A stretch of DNA of 64,000 nucleotides, from assembly GCF_011300215.1 (NCBI RefSeq), contig NZ_CP049866.1, positions 62,001-126,000 on the forward strand, written 5' to 3'. The notes under the pieces were generated by a model. That model had not been told where the DNA came from. It did not search any database and saw only the letters and a list, made by a program, of their open reading frames with translations. A program made the position numbers and the translations under genes. The stretch comes from Nocardioides piscis. Lineage in GTDB: Bacteria > Actinomycetota > Actinomycetes > Propionibacteriales > Nocardioidaceae. This document shows positions 26,282 through 34,940 of this stretch, in pieces; position 1 is the stretch's first letter, and each line of letters begins with the position of its first letter.

Positions 26282-27643
26282 TCAGCCGACCTCTCCGTCG
26301 AGGGTGATCTCGACGGACTGCTCGTCATTGCCCCGACGGACCGTGAACTCGATCGTCTCCCCGGGTTGATGGGTGCGGATGGCCACGATCAGGGCGATCC
26401 CGTCGGTGACCGGCTGTCCGTCGACCTCCGTCACCACGTCGTCCTTCCTCAGCCCGGCGGCCTGCGCGGGGGTCCCCTCGTTGACCTCGGTGATCAAGGC
26501 ACCCGACGAGTCCGTGCCCCCGGTGCGGACCTGGGCCCCGATGACCGGATAGCGCGCCTCCCCGGTCTTGAGGATCTGGTCGGCCGTGGTGCGCACCTGC
26601 TCGATCGGGATCGCGAAGCCCACACCGATGTTGCCCGATCCGCCACCCATCAACCCGCCCCCGGTCGTGGCGATCGCGGAGTTGACCCCCACGACCTCGC
26701 CGGCGAGGTTGACCAACGGCCCACCGGAGTTGCCCGGGTTGATCGCAGCATCTGTCTGGACCGCGTTGATGTAGGAGGAGGTGTTCTCCTCGTCGCCGGT
26801 CGTCACCGGACGGTCGAGGGCACTCACGATGCCCGACGTCACCGTCTGGCTCAGTCCGAGCGGGGATCCGAACGCCACGACCGGGTCACCGATGCGAAGC
26901 ACCCGTGACGACCCCAGGGCCGCGGGCTCGAGCCCGGCGGCGTCCTTCACCTGCAGGATCGCCAGGTCGTAGACCGGGCTGCGGCCGATCACCGTCGCAT
27001 CGTGGCGCACGCCCTCGGAGTCCACGACCTTGATCGGGTCGCTGCCCTCGGCTGCGGACGCGACGACGTGGTTGTTGGTCACGATGTGACCCTGACGGTC
27101 CAGGACGAAACCAGAACCCGTGGCCCCTGCGTCCTCGCCCTCGAAGGCGGCGATGATCTGCACCGTGCTGGGAAGCAGCGCCTGGGCGACGGCCGGCACC
27201 GAGCCGTTGTCTGCCTCCAACGGTGCCGCGTCCTGCGTCTGCACCGAGTCCAGTCCGCCGTCGTAGGTCGTGGGCCCGTCGTCCAGGCGCTGCTGACCGA
27301 GGGCGCCCAGGAAGCCCCCCACGAGCCCGAGCACCAGCGAGAGCGCCGCGATCACCGGCCACGTCCAGCCGGGCACCGAGCGCCGCGCGTGAGGGGCCGC
27401 GATGTCTGGCCGGGGGCCGGCCTCGGCGTACGACGTCGTGGGCTGCGCGCCCTGCATCGGCCCCGGCGAAGGGGCGGGTCCCCACGGAGAGGACGGCGGC
27501 GGGATCGGGGTGGGCCCGGGAGCCGGGCTGGCACCTGGGTGTGAGTGTGACGGCGACGTCCAGCCCGTTCCCGAGATCGGCTGGGTCGGGTCGGTCTCGG
27601 GGTGGCCGTGCCCTTGCTGCGGGCTGTCGTCGTGGTCGCTCAC
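26282..27643 (-). CDS. htrA: Membrane-anchored HtrA/DegP-type serine protease
   Basis: A 453-residue protein: Pro/Ser/Gly-rich cytoplasmic N-terminus (1-90), one membrane helix (95-117), a trypsin-like protease domain with the triad His192 (VTNNHVV), Asp226 (YDLAIL) and Ser306 (GNSGGP), and a C-terminal PDZ domain (about 350-445, GLRKDDVVTEVDGQPV). It acts outside the membrane in envelope quality control. The GTG start overlaps the stop of the anti-sigma gene, giving the order sigE-rseA-htrA as in mycobacteria, where SigE governs envelope stress and HtrA belongs to that response. Confidence 0.94.
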   Translation of the reverse strand: MSDHDDSPQQGHGHPETDPTQPISGTGWTSPSHSHPGASPAPGPTPIPPPSSPWGPAPSPGPMQGAQPTTSYAEAGPRPDIAAPHARRSVPGWTWPVIAALSLVLGLVGGFLGALGQQRLDDGPTTYDGGLDSVQTQDAAPLEADNGSVPAVAQALLPSTVQIIAAFEGEDAGATGSGFVLDRQGHIVTNNHVVASAAEGSDPIKVVDSEGVRHDATVIGRSPVYDLAILQVKDAAGLEPAALGSSRVLRIGDPVVAFGSPLGLSQTVTSGIVSALDRPVTTGDEENTSSYINAVQTDAAINPGNSGGPLVNLAGEVVGVNSAIATTGGGLMGGGSGNIGVGFAIPIEQVRTTADQILKTGEARYPVIGAQVRTGGTDSSGALITEVNEGTPAQAAGLRKDDVVTEVDGQPVTDGIALIVAIRTHQPGETIEFTVRRGNDEQSVEITLDGEVG

Positions 27644-28206
27644 GGTGCCATTGTCACCCGGGGACCCTTGCTCACCACTACGACCGCCGGGGTACTTGCA
27701 CCGGGCGAGGTCTTGCGGAGGTCGTCGCGCGCGCCTCGTCGGCGGGCCACCCGGTCCTGGGTGCGATCGACCGTCGGGGTCGCGGTCTGGATCGGCCGGC
27801 CGAGGTCGGTGACCGGCGCCCGACGATCCAGCTGCTGCGACGTCAGGGGCGAGCCGAGCGCGAGCAGACCGACGACCGCTGCACCCGCCGCACCCCCGCC
27901 GATGGCGGCCAGCGACCGGTGGCGTGAGCGAGTGGACACGGTCGCGAACGGGACGGGAGCCAGCATCGGCGCCGGCCCGTCGTCGCGCGCCGACGCCAGG
28001 AGGGAGTGCTTGAGGCGGTCCGGCGCCTCTCGCCCGGTCCGGTCGGCCATGGACAGGCCGGCGAGCTGGGTCTTGACCCAGCCCTCACGCTCCACCAGGT
28101 CGCGACAGGGATGGCACTCGTGGACGTGCGCCCAGGCGCGCTCCTCCTCGTGGAGGGGCAACCTGCCGTCGAGCAGGGCGCTGACCCGGGAACCGAGGTG
28201 CATCAT
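27640..28206 (-). CDS. rseA: Zinc-binding anti-sigma factor (RseA-like)
   Basis: A 188-residue anti-sigma factor. The N-terminal ZAS domain has HVHECHPC (HxxxCxxC zinc site at about residues 31-38). A single hydrophobic helix follows at about 100-120 ([20 protein letters not shown]), then an arginine-rich extracytoplasmic tail. It should hold SigE at the membrane until oxidative or envelope stress releases it. The ATG overlaps the sigma factor stop and its own stop overlaps htrA, which indicates a tightly coupled three-gene operon. Longer frames upstream are shadows of sigE. Confidence 0.88.
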   Translation of the reverse strand: MMHLGSRVSALLDGRLPLHEEERAWAHVHECHPCRDLVEREGWVKTQLAGLSMADRTGREAPDRLKHSLLASARDDGPAPMLAPVPFATVSTRSRHRSLAAIGGGAAGAAVVGLLALGSPLTSQQLDRRAPVTDLGRPIQTATPTVDRTQDRVARRRGARDDLRKTSPGASTPAVVVVSKGPRVTMAP

Positions 28207-28808
28207 GAGCCCGACCCTCGGGCGTCCCGCGCGGTGGGCACGTCGTCGCTGACCCCCGCATAGCGTTCGCGGCCCGACGTCGGGGCGCGATGGACCAACG
28301 CCCGACGCAGCATCGCTCGGCCGCGGTGGATGCGCGAACGCACCGTGCCGAGCTTGGCGTCGAGGATGTCCGCGATCTCCTCGTAGGTCATGCCCTCGAC
28401 GTCGCACAGCACGACCGCCGCCCGGAAGTCGGGGGGCAGGGTCGCCAGCGCCAGCTCGATGTCGGCGTCGAACCGCTGGTCGGCGTACGCCGTGTCGGGT
28501 GCCCCGTCGGCGCTCTCCAGCCGCGCAGCCCGCTCGTCGGAGAGCGCGTCGAAGCGGAGGCGTTGCTTGCGGCGGGCACCGTCGAGGAACAGGTTGGTGG
28601 TGATGCGGTGCAACCAGCCCTCGAAGGTGCCGGGCGTGTAGGTCTCCAGGGAGCGGAAGACCCGGACGAACACCTCCTGCGTGAGGTCCTCGGCATCGTG
28701 GCGGTTGCCGGTGAGACGGTAGGCGAGCCTGAAGACGCGGTCGGAGTGGTTCTCGACCACTTCGTCCCAGGTGGGCACGCCCACGGTGACCTCGCTGGAA
28801 TCCCTCAT
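28203..28808 (-). CDS. sigE: ECF sigma factor SigE
   Basis: A 201-residue ECF sigma factor. Region 2 includes [26 protein letters not shown] and region 4 includes [30 protein letters not shown]. Gene order (O-methyltransferase divergent, then sigE-rseA-htrA) matches the M. tuberculosis Rv1220c-Rv1223 locus. It should direct polymerase to envelope-stress promoters and probably its own. The ATG at 28808 follows AAGGGG; the longer frame that starts at 28910 runs into the promoter region. A 191-base divergent intergenic region separates it from the methyltransferase. Confidence 0.93.
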   Translation of the reverse strand: MRDSSEVTVGVPTWDEVVENHSDRVFRLAYRLTGNRHDAEDLTQEVFVRVFRSLETYTPGTFEGWLHRITTNLFLDGARRKQRLRFDALSDERAARLESADGAPDTAYADQRFDADIELALATLPPDFRAAVVLCDVEGMTYEEIADILDAKLGTVRSRIHRGRAMLRRALVHRAPTSGRERYAGVSDDVPTARDARGSGS

Positions 28809-28999
28809 CGGTGCCCCTTGGCGCTCGAGCTGCTGATCGGACAGTGTCCTGACCTCTTCCAATCTAGGCAGCGGCCCTGAGAGGACCCTGTGAAAGCAGC
28901 CAACGAGCACAGCCCCGTCGGTGTTCCCGCCCGAGGGTGGTGGGGCGATAGAGTCCCTGCCACGCGTCGTGCGATGCGTCCGCCGTCAGGAGGCCCACC

Positions 29000-29650
29000 A
29001 TCACCACCCCGATCAAGCCCGCGAGCTGGACCTATGCCGAGCAGTTCGTTGCGGAGGACGAGTTCCTCGTCGCCGCTCGTGCCCGCGCCGAGGAGGTCGG
29101 AGTCGCGCCGATCGGCTCCGGCTGCGGCGCGGCCCTGCGCTTCCTGGCCTCCGTGCTGGACGCCCGAGCCGTCGTCGAGATCGGCACCGGCACCGGCGTG
29201 TCTGGCCTGTGGCTGCTTCGCGGGATGCGCTCCGACGGGGTCCTGACCACCGTCGACATCGAGGCCGAGCACCAGCGCCTGGCCAAGGAGACGTTCGCCG
29301 ACGCAGGCATCGCCAGCAACCGGGCCCGCACCATCACCGGGGCTGGCCTCGACGTCCTCCCGCGCCTGACGGACGGTCACTACGACCTGGTGTTCTGCGA
29401 CGGCGACAAGCGCGAATACGCCGCCTACATGGCCGAGGCCCTGCGCCTGCTCCGGCCCGGCGGCGTGGTCGCCTTCGACAACGCCCTGTGGCACGACCGC
29501 GTCGCCGATCCGGCCCAGCGGGACGAGGAGACGACCGCCATCCGCGACCTCGGCCGGGCCGTCGCCGACAACGAGTCGCTCGTGCCGGTGCTGCTGCCCG
29601 TCGGTGACGGGCTCCTCATGGCCAAGAAGGTCTGGGAGCCCGAGGCCTGA
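29000..29650 (+). CDS. SAM-dependent O-methyltransferase with apparent ATC start
   Basis: A 216-residue class I O-methyltransferase (family 3, Rv1220c-like). The SAM motif VVEIGTGTGVSGLWLL is at about residues 56-71, VDIEAEHQ follows, the metal/substrate region is YDLVFCDGDKREY, and late on come FDNALWHD and LVPVLLPVGDGLL. The N-terminus that homologues have (TTPIKPASW...) is in frame back to 29000, where the codon is ATC, six bases after a perfect AGGAGG. Between that point and an in-frame TAG at 28949 there is no ATG, GTG, TTG or CTG. The next canonical start (GTG at 29153) would delete 51 conserved residues. It is divergent from sigE. Confidence 0.88.
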   Translation: MTTPIKPASWTYAEQFVAEDEFLVAARARAEEVGVAPIGSGCGAALRFLASVLDARAVVEIGTGTGVSGLWLLRGMRSDGVLTTVDIEAEHQRLAKETFADAGIASNRARTITGAGLDVLPRLTDGHYDLVFCDGDKREYAAYMAEALRLLRPGGVVAFDNALWHDRVADPAQRDEETTAIRDLGRAVADNESLVPVLLPVGDGLLMAKKVWEPEA

Positions 29651-29654
29651 GCGC

Positions 29655-29674
29655 GGGCGGTCGGCCGACCGTCC
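29655..29674. terminator. Palindromic hairpin between convergent genes
   Basis: The 14-base perfect palindrome CGGTCGGCCGACCG (29658-29671), extended by flanking pairs, lies in the 27-base gap between the methyltransferase stop and the convergent monooxygenase-like gene. It probably terminates transcription from both sides. Confidence 0.5.
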
Positions 29675-29677
29675 GAT

Positions 29678-30016
29678 CTAGGCGCGAGCGGCGGCGGTGA
29701 ACCCGTCCCAGCCCTCGGCGATCGCCACGATCTCGCACGCCTCGATCAGGACGGGCGCAGAACCCACGATGACCGACACCGGCGACTCGGCTGCCCCGGC
29801 GGTGAACGTCTCCTGGAACTGCTCTCTCGCCTCGTCGTCGGCGAAGACGTAGGAGCCCTCGAACCACTGTCGCGGGACCATCCGCCAGGTCTTGTGGGCA
29901 AGCCCGACCATGCCGGTGAACCGAGCGTGCGAGGTGTCCGCGACGTATGTCGCCAGCTCGTCCTCGACTCCCTGGTGGGCTTCGGTCAGCGACCACCGCA
30001 CGGTGAGACCCTTCAT
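29678..30016 (-). CDS. YdhR-like dimeric alpha/beta-barrel protein
   Basis: A 112-residue soluble protein resembling the YdhR/antibiotic-biosynthesis-monooxygenase (dimeric alpha-beta barrel) fold: GLTVRWSLTEAHQGV, a central GLAHKTWRMVPRQWFEGSYVFADDEAREQF and a C-terminal strand VLIEACEIV. Members act as small monooxygenases, isomerases or as proteins with no known activity; no substrate can be inferred. The ATG at 30016 overlaps the stop of pepA (ATGA) and follows GAAGGGA, so it is the last gene of the DUF3117-pepA operon. Confidence 0.65.
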   Translation of the reverse strand: MKGLTVRWSLTEAHQGVEDELATYVADTSHARFTGMVGLAHKTWRMVPRQWFEGSYVFADDEAREQFQETFTAGAAESPVSVIVGSAPVLIEACEIVAIAEGWDGFTAAARA

Positions 30017-31551
30017 TCCACGATCCCTTCCAGTGGCGCGTGCGAGCCGAGCCAGGCGAGGAGGAGACGGGGTCCGAACCCGGTCGGTCCCTCGGTCCAT
30101 TCGTAGCGCTCCGCGGGTGCCTCCGCAACGGAGGCGAAGTCGATGTGGGCCCACGGAACGTCTCCGGCGAAGTGCTGGAGATAGAGGGCCGCGGTGATCG
30201 CGCCGGCGCCACCGGCAGCGTTGTCGCCGTCGGCGACCTTGGACTCGATCCGATCCTCGTAGTCCCGCACGAGCGGCATGCGCCAGACCAGCTCACCGGA
30301 TGCGACCGATGCCTCGGTCAGCCGCTCGGCGAGGCCCTCATGGTTGGCGAAGACCCCGGCGGTTCCTTGGCCAAGGGCCACCTTGATCGCACCGGTGAGG
30401 GTGGCGATGTCGACGAGGACGTCGGGCCGGAGCTCGGCCACGGCATAGGCCATCGCGTCGGCCAGGACGAGGCGTCCCTCGGCATCGGTGTTGTTGACCT
30501 CGCTGGTGCGGCCGCCGTAGTGACGGATCACGTCGCCCGGGCGCATCGCCGAGGCGCCGATCGCGTTCTCCGCGGCGGGGACCAGGCCGACCACCCGGAC
30601 CGGGCAGTCGACGTCCCGCAGGGCAGCCATGGTGGCGAGGACAGCAGAGCCACCGGACATGTCGCGCTTCATCGCGAGCATGCTCGCTGCCGGCTTGATG
30701 TCCAGGCCGCCACTGTCGAAGGTGATGCCCTTGCCGACCAGGACCACGGTCGGCGTCGAGCGCGTGACCTTCCGCGGGGCGTAGTCGAGTCGGATCAGCC
30801 TCGGCGGCGAGGCGGATGCACCACCGACGGCCAGCAGGCCACCGAAGCCGTCCTCGGCCAGCCGAGCCTCGTCCCAGATGGTCGCCTCGAGTCCGGCGGC
30901 GACAGCGATCTCGGATGCCTGCTCGGCCAGCCAGGCCGGCGTCTTGAGGTTGGCAGGCACGGTGGCCAGCAACCGCGAGCGCCAGCCTGCCCCGCCCGCG
31001 GCGAGGGCTCGAGCGAGCTCCTCATCGGCCGCGTCGTCGCTCGTGCCGGCCAGGACGATGCGAGAGACCGGGCGCTCCGTCGGTCCGTCGGATCGCCAGT
31101 GGAAGCCGAACGAGCCCAGCATCGCGCCGACGACGAACGCACCCAGCGCTCCCTCGGGAGCGATCGAGGTGATAGACGTCGCCACGCTCGCGCGGTCCTT
31201 GGCGGCACGCGCCAGGCTCGCCCCGGCGCGGCGGAACGCCGTGGTCGACCCGTCCCCCACCCCGACGAGCATCAGCAGCTCGACCTCGTCGTGGACGACC
31301 GGGACGGTGATGACCTCACCGGTCCGTCCCGTGGCCCGGTGGGCCTCGAGGATCGCGAGGAGGTCGAGCGCGAGCAGCTCACCCGCCTCCGCCGCTCCTG
31401 GACCCAGCGCGACCGAGGAGTCGTCGCCGTCCGCGGGAACGACCGGCAGTGCCCAGATCTGAGCACCGCCGATCTGGTGCGGCAGTGCGGCGCTGAGCGC
31501 GAACTGCGGCGGTGAGACCTGGTCGGGGAGCTGCTGCGACGTCGCGGCCAC
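30013..31551 (-). CDS. pepA: Leucyl aminopeptidase (M17)
   Basis: A 512-residue M17 cytosolic aminopeptidase. Metal and active-site motifs are GKGITFDSGG, KRDMSGGSAV and NTDAEGRLVLADA. The variable N-terminal domain occupies about residues 1-190. It removes N-terminal residues from peptides, is normally hexameric and uses two divalent metals. It lies two bases after DUF3117 and overlaps the YdhR-like gene, so the three are co-transcribed. Family and length are unambiguous. Confidence 0.95.
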   Translation of the reverse strand: MAATSQQLPDQVSPPQFALSAALPHQIGGAQIWALPVVPADGDDSSVALGPGAAEAGELLALDLLAILEAHRATGRTGEVITVPVVHDEVELLMLVGVGDGSTTAFRRAGASLARAAKDRASVATSITSIAPEGALGAFVVGAMLGSFGFHWRSDGPTERPVSRIVLAGTSDDAADEELARALAAGGAGWRSRLLATVPANLKTPAWLAEQASEIAVAAGLEATIWDEARLAEDGFGGLLAVGGASASPPRLIRLDYAPRKVTRSTPTVVLVGKGITFDSGGLDIKPAASMLAMKRDMSGGSAVLATMAALRDVDCPVRVVGLVPAAENAIGASAMRPGDVIRHYGGRTSEVNNTDAEGRLVLADAMAYAVAELRPDVLVDIATLTGAIKVALGQGTAGVFANHEGLAERLTEASVASGELVWRMPLVRDYEDRIESKVADGDNAAGGAGAITAALYLQHFAGDVPWAHIDFASVAEAPAERYEWTEGPTGFGPRLLLAWLGSHAPLEGIVE

Positions 31552-31553
31552 GA

Positions 31554-31721
31554 TCAGCCGACGACCTCCTTGAGCGCGTTGCCGAGCGCCCCCGCCTCGT
31601 CGGCGTTGAGCTCGACCACGAGTCGGCCACCACCCTCGAGCGGGACACGCATGACGATGCCCCGGCCCTCCTTGGTCACCTCGAGCGGTCCGTCACCCGT
31701 CCTGGGCTTCATGGCGGCCAT
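31554..31721 (-). CDS. DUF3117 family protein
   Basis: A 55-residue protein of the actinobacterial DUF3117 family (MAAMKPRTGDGPLEVTKEG, then a beta-rich VMRVPLEGGGRLVVELNADEA). The family is nearly universal in actinobacteria and its molecular role is not firmly known. The ATG at 31721 follows AGGAAGAGG. By position it corresponds to M. tuberculosis Rv1211. It is two bases upstream of pepA. The 171 bases beyond its start, towards the divergent enoyl-CoA hydratase, hold promoters and no gene that I can see. Confidence 0.88.
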   Translation of the reverse strand: MAAMKPRTGDGPLEVTKEGRGIVMRVPLEGGGRLVVELNADEAGALGNALKEVVG

Positions 31722-31892
31722 CGGCGCACCTCTTCCTGACTCTGTGGGAGTCCCACCCAGCGATGGCTCCACATGCGAAATCGAGGCGGCATGGCCTCCT
31801 CGACGGCGTCGTACGGATCCATTATCCCCCATGACCGGCGTGACCGGGACCACAGGGCTGAGCAACCGCGGCGATCGGGCACACTTCGTGGC

Positions 31893-32696
31893 ATGACCGA
31901 GCCCAGCGCCCCACCCGTCCTCCTCGCCGTCGAAGGCGGAATCGCCACGATCACGCTCAACCGGCCCGAGGCCATGAACAGCCTCGACATCGCGACCAAG
32001 GAGCTCCTGCGCGACACGGTCGAGAGCGTCGCCGCCGACGACTCGGTGCGCTGCGTGGTCCTGACGGGAACGGGTCGGGGCTTCTGTGTGGGCCAGGACC
32101 TCAAGGAGCACATCCAGCTTCTCGAGAGCGGCTCCAGCGACGAGCTGTTCACCACCGTCGAGCGTCACTACAACCCCATCGTGACGGCGCTCGCCACCAT
32201 GCCCAAGCCGGTCGTCGCGGCCGTCAACGGGGTGGCTGCCGGTGCCGGCGCGTCCCTGGCGATGGCCTGCGACATCCGGGTGCTGGCCGACACCGCAGGA
32301 TTCAACTTCGCCTTCGCCGGCGTCGCACTCTCCTGCGACACCGGGGCGAGCTACCACCTGCCCCGCCTGGTCGGTCAGGCCAAGGCACTCGAGCTGCTCT
32401 ACTTCCCCAGCACCATCTCGGCCGCTGACTCCCAGGAGATCGGGCTGGCCAACCAGGTCGTCCCGGCGGCCGAGCTCGATGACACCGTCCATGCCCTCGC
32501 CACCCGGCTGGCCGCCGGCCCCACCGTGGCCTTCGCCTCGATCCGTCAGTCGGTCGCCTACTCGGCCCAGCACTCGTTCGCCGACTCGCTCGCCAACGAG
32601 GGCCAGATGATGAACCGCACGGGCGCCACCGCCGACCACGCCGCGGCCGTGACCGCGTTCGTCGCGAAGCAGAAGCCCGTCTTCGAGGGGCGCTAG
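31893..32696 (+). CDS. Enoyl-CoA hydratase/isomerase
   Basis: A 267-residue crotonase-family enzyme: ITLNRPEAMNSLD, the oxyanion-hole segment GRGFCVGQDLKEH, and PKPVVAAVNGVAAGAGASLAMACDIRV. In the position of the second catalytic glutamate the sequence runs LSCDTGASYHLPRLVG with Asp and Thr, as in PaaG/isomerase-like members, so an isomerase or ring-modifying role is possible rather than a classical hydratase. The ATG at 31893 fits the family. It is convergent with, and abuts, the carboxypeptidase gene at a shared CTAGCTAG. Confidence 0.85.
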   Translation: MTEPSAPPVLLAVEGGIATITLNRPEAMNSLDIATKELLRDTVESVAADDSVRCVVLTGTGRGFCVGQDLKEHIQLLESGSSDELFTTVERHYNPIVTALATMPKPVVAAVNGVAAGAGASLAMACDIRVLADTAGFNFAFAGVALSCDTGASYHLPRLVGQAKALELLYFPSTISAADSQEIGLANQVVPAAELDDTVHALATRLAAGPTVAFASIRQSVAYSAQHSFADSLANEGQMMNRTGATADHAAAVTAFVAKQKPVFEGR

Positions 32697-33443
32697 CTAG
32701 CGCCCCACCCGACGGGCACCGAGGGCGCGGAGCAGCTGCCGGGGCGCTTGCACGACCATGCGGTGCCGGGTCGGGCGGGCGCCATACTCCACCGTGAGGG
32801 CGGAGCCCGTGAAGTTGGCGTTGAACCAACCGGTCATGGTGCCGTGGCACCGGCCCCCGCAGTCGAGCCTGGTCCGCGGCAGGCGCAGCTCTCGGGCCAG
32901 CCGCCGGGCGAAGCGCGGGTCCTTGGTGTCGGTGTCGACGCCCACGAGCGGCTGGTGGAAGCTGATCAGCCGCACCGGGTCGACGCGGCGCAGGAAGCGC
33001 ATCAGTGCCCTGGTCTCGGGTTCGCTGGCCGGGCCGGTGCCCGACTCGTGGCTGCCGTCGAGATCGACCCAGTCGTTGGGGTAGTTGCGGTTGAGGTCGA
33101 CTCCGCGCGCGTTGCGACGGGTGTGGCGCGCGAGCCCGTCGGGGTTGTAGGTCGGGACCACCCACAGGTCGATGCCCCGGATGCGCCGCCCGTCGCGCAG
33201 GCTGGTGAGGATCTGGCGCGTGTGCGGCTCGTTGCCGTGCATCGTCGAGACGAGCACGACCCTGCGCCGTCCCGGCTCCCCCAGTCTCCAGGCCCGGATC
33301 GGCCTGCCCGCGACGGACGTGCCGATCACCGCGCGTTCGACGACAGCCCGCGGTGGGGTGTCCTGCGCCGCGTACGTCGATGCCGGCGCCCACGGCAGCA
33401 CGAGACCGAGCAGCAGCGCCGCCGCGACAGCCCTGCGGGTCAT
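32697..33443 (-). CDS. Secreted M14 zinc carboxypeptidase
   Basis: A 248-residue secreted peptidase. A signal peptide (MTRRAVAAALLLGL to about AQD, residue 26) precedes an M14 domain. Zinc ligands His69 and Glu72 are in STMHGNEPH and the third is probably the His of ISFHQPL. Substrate arginines are in HTRRNARGVDLNRNYP, and the catalytic glutamate is in LTVEYG near the end. The length fits the compact M14 enzymes that cleave peptidoglycan or peptides (gamma-D-glutamyl-diaminopimelate type); which one is inference. The ATG overlaps the stop of the membrane protein gene. Confidence 0.85.
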   Translation of the reverse strand: MTRRAVAAALLLGLVLPWAPASTYAAQDTPPRAVVERAVIGTSVAGRPIRAWRLGEPGRRRVVLVSTMHGNEPHTRQILTSLRDGRRIRGIDLWVVPTYNPDGLARHTRRNARGVDLNRNYPNDWVDLDGSHESGTGPASEPETRALMRFLRRVDPVRLISFHQPLVGVDTDTKDPRFARRLARELRLPRTRLDCGGRCHGTMTGWFNANFTGSALTVEYGARPTRHRMVVQAPRQLLRALGARRVGR

Positions 33444-33865
33444 ACGGCTGCCGTGAGGTAGGCGTAGGTGAAGACCAGGACGCCGACGAGCAGCCCGACG
33501 TGGGCCAGGATCGACAGGCCGGGGCCCTGGCTCCAGTTGTCCGTCGCGGCCGGCTGCGCGTGCTTCCCGCGGGCCGGGAGCCAGCGGGCGAGGATCATCA
33601 GCCCGATGACCGTCGTCACCCACAGGAGCCCCAGCGCAGCGATGCCAACGGCCGCCCCGCCCAGGGCACCGTCGGCCGGGAAGACCAGGAAGAGCACCCA
33701 CAGGAACAGCGCGAGCCCACCGACGGCTGTGTGGGCGAGAAGCAGCCGGTCGCTGATCTGCAGGCGCCCCGCGGCACCCTCTTCACGCCCCAGGCGGAGT
33801 CGGGTCAGCACGACCACCACGACTGCCAGTGGAGTCAGCACATAGACGAGCACTTCGAGGAACAT
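33440..33865 (-). CDS. Four-helix membrane protein, unknown
   Basis: A 141-residue integral membrane protein with four hydrophobic segments (about 3-22, 44-64, 68-92 and 118-138) and a short basic loop LARWLPARGKHAQ. No family motif is recognised. The ATG at 33865 begins directly with a helix. Its stop overlaps the carboxypeptidase start (ATGA), so the two are coupled, and a DivIVA-domain gene lies 15 bases upstream. It may assist cell-envelope work, but this rests on context only. Confidence 0.7.
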   Translation of the reverse strand: MFLEVLVYVLTPLAVVVVVLTRLRLGREEGAAGRLQISDRLLLAHTAVGGLALFLWVLFLVFPADGALGGAAVGIAALGLLWVTTVIGLMILARWLPARGKHAQPAATDNWSQGPGLSILAHVGLLVGVLVFTYAYLTAAV

Positions 33866-33880
33866 TCTGCGGAGTGTGCC

Positions 33881-34180
33881 TCAGACAGGCTCTTCGCCGC
33901 CACGCAGGCGCTCCTCGCGGGCCTCCTCCTCGGCTGCCGTCCCCCGGTCGAGCTGGTCGGCGAGACGAGCGAGCAGTGTGTCGACCTCACTCATCCGATA
34001 GCCGCGGAAGGCCAGCGAGAACCTCACCCGCCGCAGGTCGTCCCCGGCGAGCCGGCCGGCGGGCACGCGCACGTCGGGCCGGTCGTCGTACTCCTCCGGC
34101 AGGGCGCCTGTGCGGCCTGAGGCCACCACGGCGACCGCGGCCATCGCCAGCACCACCAGGACTGCGAACAACCACATCAT
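33881..34180 (-). CDS. Membrane-anchored DivIVA-domain protein
   Basis: A 99-residue protein: one N-terminal helix (MMWLFAVLVVLAMAAVAVVA), then a short DivIVA-type segment LRRVRFSLAFRGYRMSEVDTLLARLADQ and an acidic tail. DivIVA domains recognise curved membrane and polar or septal sites in actinobacteria and help direct growth. This small version lacks the long coiled coil of Wag31, so it is an accessory factor rather than the polar scaffold. It lies four bases downstream of the LOG-family gene on the same strand, in a run from dapE to the carboxypeptidase. Confidence 0.82.
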   Translation of the reverse strand: MMWLFAVLVVLAMAAVAVVASGRTGALPEEYDDRPDVRVPAGRLAGDDLRRVRFSLAFRGYRMSEVDTLLARLADQLDRGTAAEEEAREERLRGGEEPV

Positions 34181-34184
34181 CGGC

Positions 34185-34940
34185 TCACTCCGGACGCTCG
34201 GCTTCGGGGGTCTCGATCGCGCCCGCGCGGGCGCGGACCATCAGCTGGACGGCTTCCTCGAGGTCATCGGTCACGGTGAACATGTCGAGGTCCGCGGCGC
34301 TGATCTTGCCCTCGGCGAACACCGTGTCGCGGAGCCAGGTCACGAGCCCTTGCCAATAGGCGGTTCCGACCAGGACCACCGGGAACGAGGTGACCTTCTG
34401 GGTCTGCACCAGGGTCAGGGCCTCGAAGAGCTCGTCGAAGGTGCCGAGGCCCCCTGGCAGCACGACGAATCCCTGGCTGTACTTGACGAACATGGTCTTC
34501 CGGGCGAAGAAGTATCGGAAGTTGATGCCCATGTCGACCCACTGGTTGAGGCCCGCCTCGAAGGGCAGCTCGATCCCCAGCCCGACGCTCGCACCGCCGG
34601 CTTCGCTGGCACCCTTGTTGGCCGCTTCCATCGCCCCCGGCCCGCCGCCGGTGATGACGGCGAAGCCCTCCTCGACGAGCCGTCGTCCCACCTGCTCGGC
34701 CAGCTCGTAGTCGGGATGGTCGACGGGTGTGCGCGCGGAGCCGAAGACCGCGATCGCAGGCCCGAGCTCGGCCAGCGCCCCGAAGCCCTCGACGAACTCG
34801 GCCTGGATGCGGAGCACGCGCCACGGATCGGTGTGGACCCAGTCGGCCGAGCCCGCCGAGTCGAGGAGTCGCTGGTCGGTCGTGCCCTGGTCGACCTGGC
34901 CGCGGCGAGTCATCACCGGGCCCTTGAACCGCGCCTTCAC
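34185..34940 (-). CDS. LOG-family protein (TIGR00730)
   Basis: A 251-residue protein of the lysine-decarboxylase-like LOG family, with the diagnostic PGGLGTFDE and upstream GGGPGAMEAANKGA. Members hydrolyse cytokinin riboside 5'-monophosphates or related nucleotides to a base and ribose 5-phosphate; the bacterial in vivo substrate is often unclear. The GTG at 34940 overlaps the dapE stop (GTGA). In M. tuberculosis the homologue (Rv1205) is also close to dapE. The last 15 residues are acidic and not conserved. Confidence 0.9.
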   Translation of the reverse strand: MKARFKGPVMTRRGQVDQGTTDQRLLDSAGSADWVHTDPWRVLRIQAEFVEGFGALAELGPAIAVFGSARTPVDHPDYELAEQVGRRLVEEGFAVITGGGPGAMEAANKGASEAGGASVGLGIELPFEAGLNQWVDMGINFRYFFARKTMFVKYSQGFVVLPGGLGTFDELFEALTLVQTQKVTSFPVVLVGTAYWQGLVTWLRDTVFAEGKISAADLDMFTVTDDLEEAVQLMVRARAGAIETPEAERPE

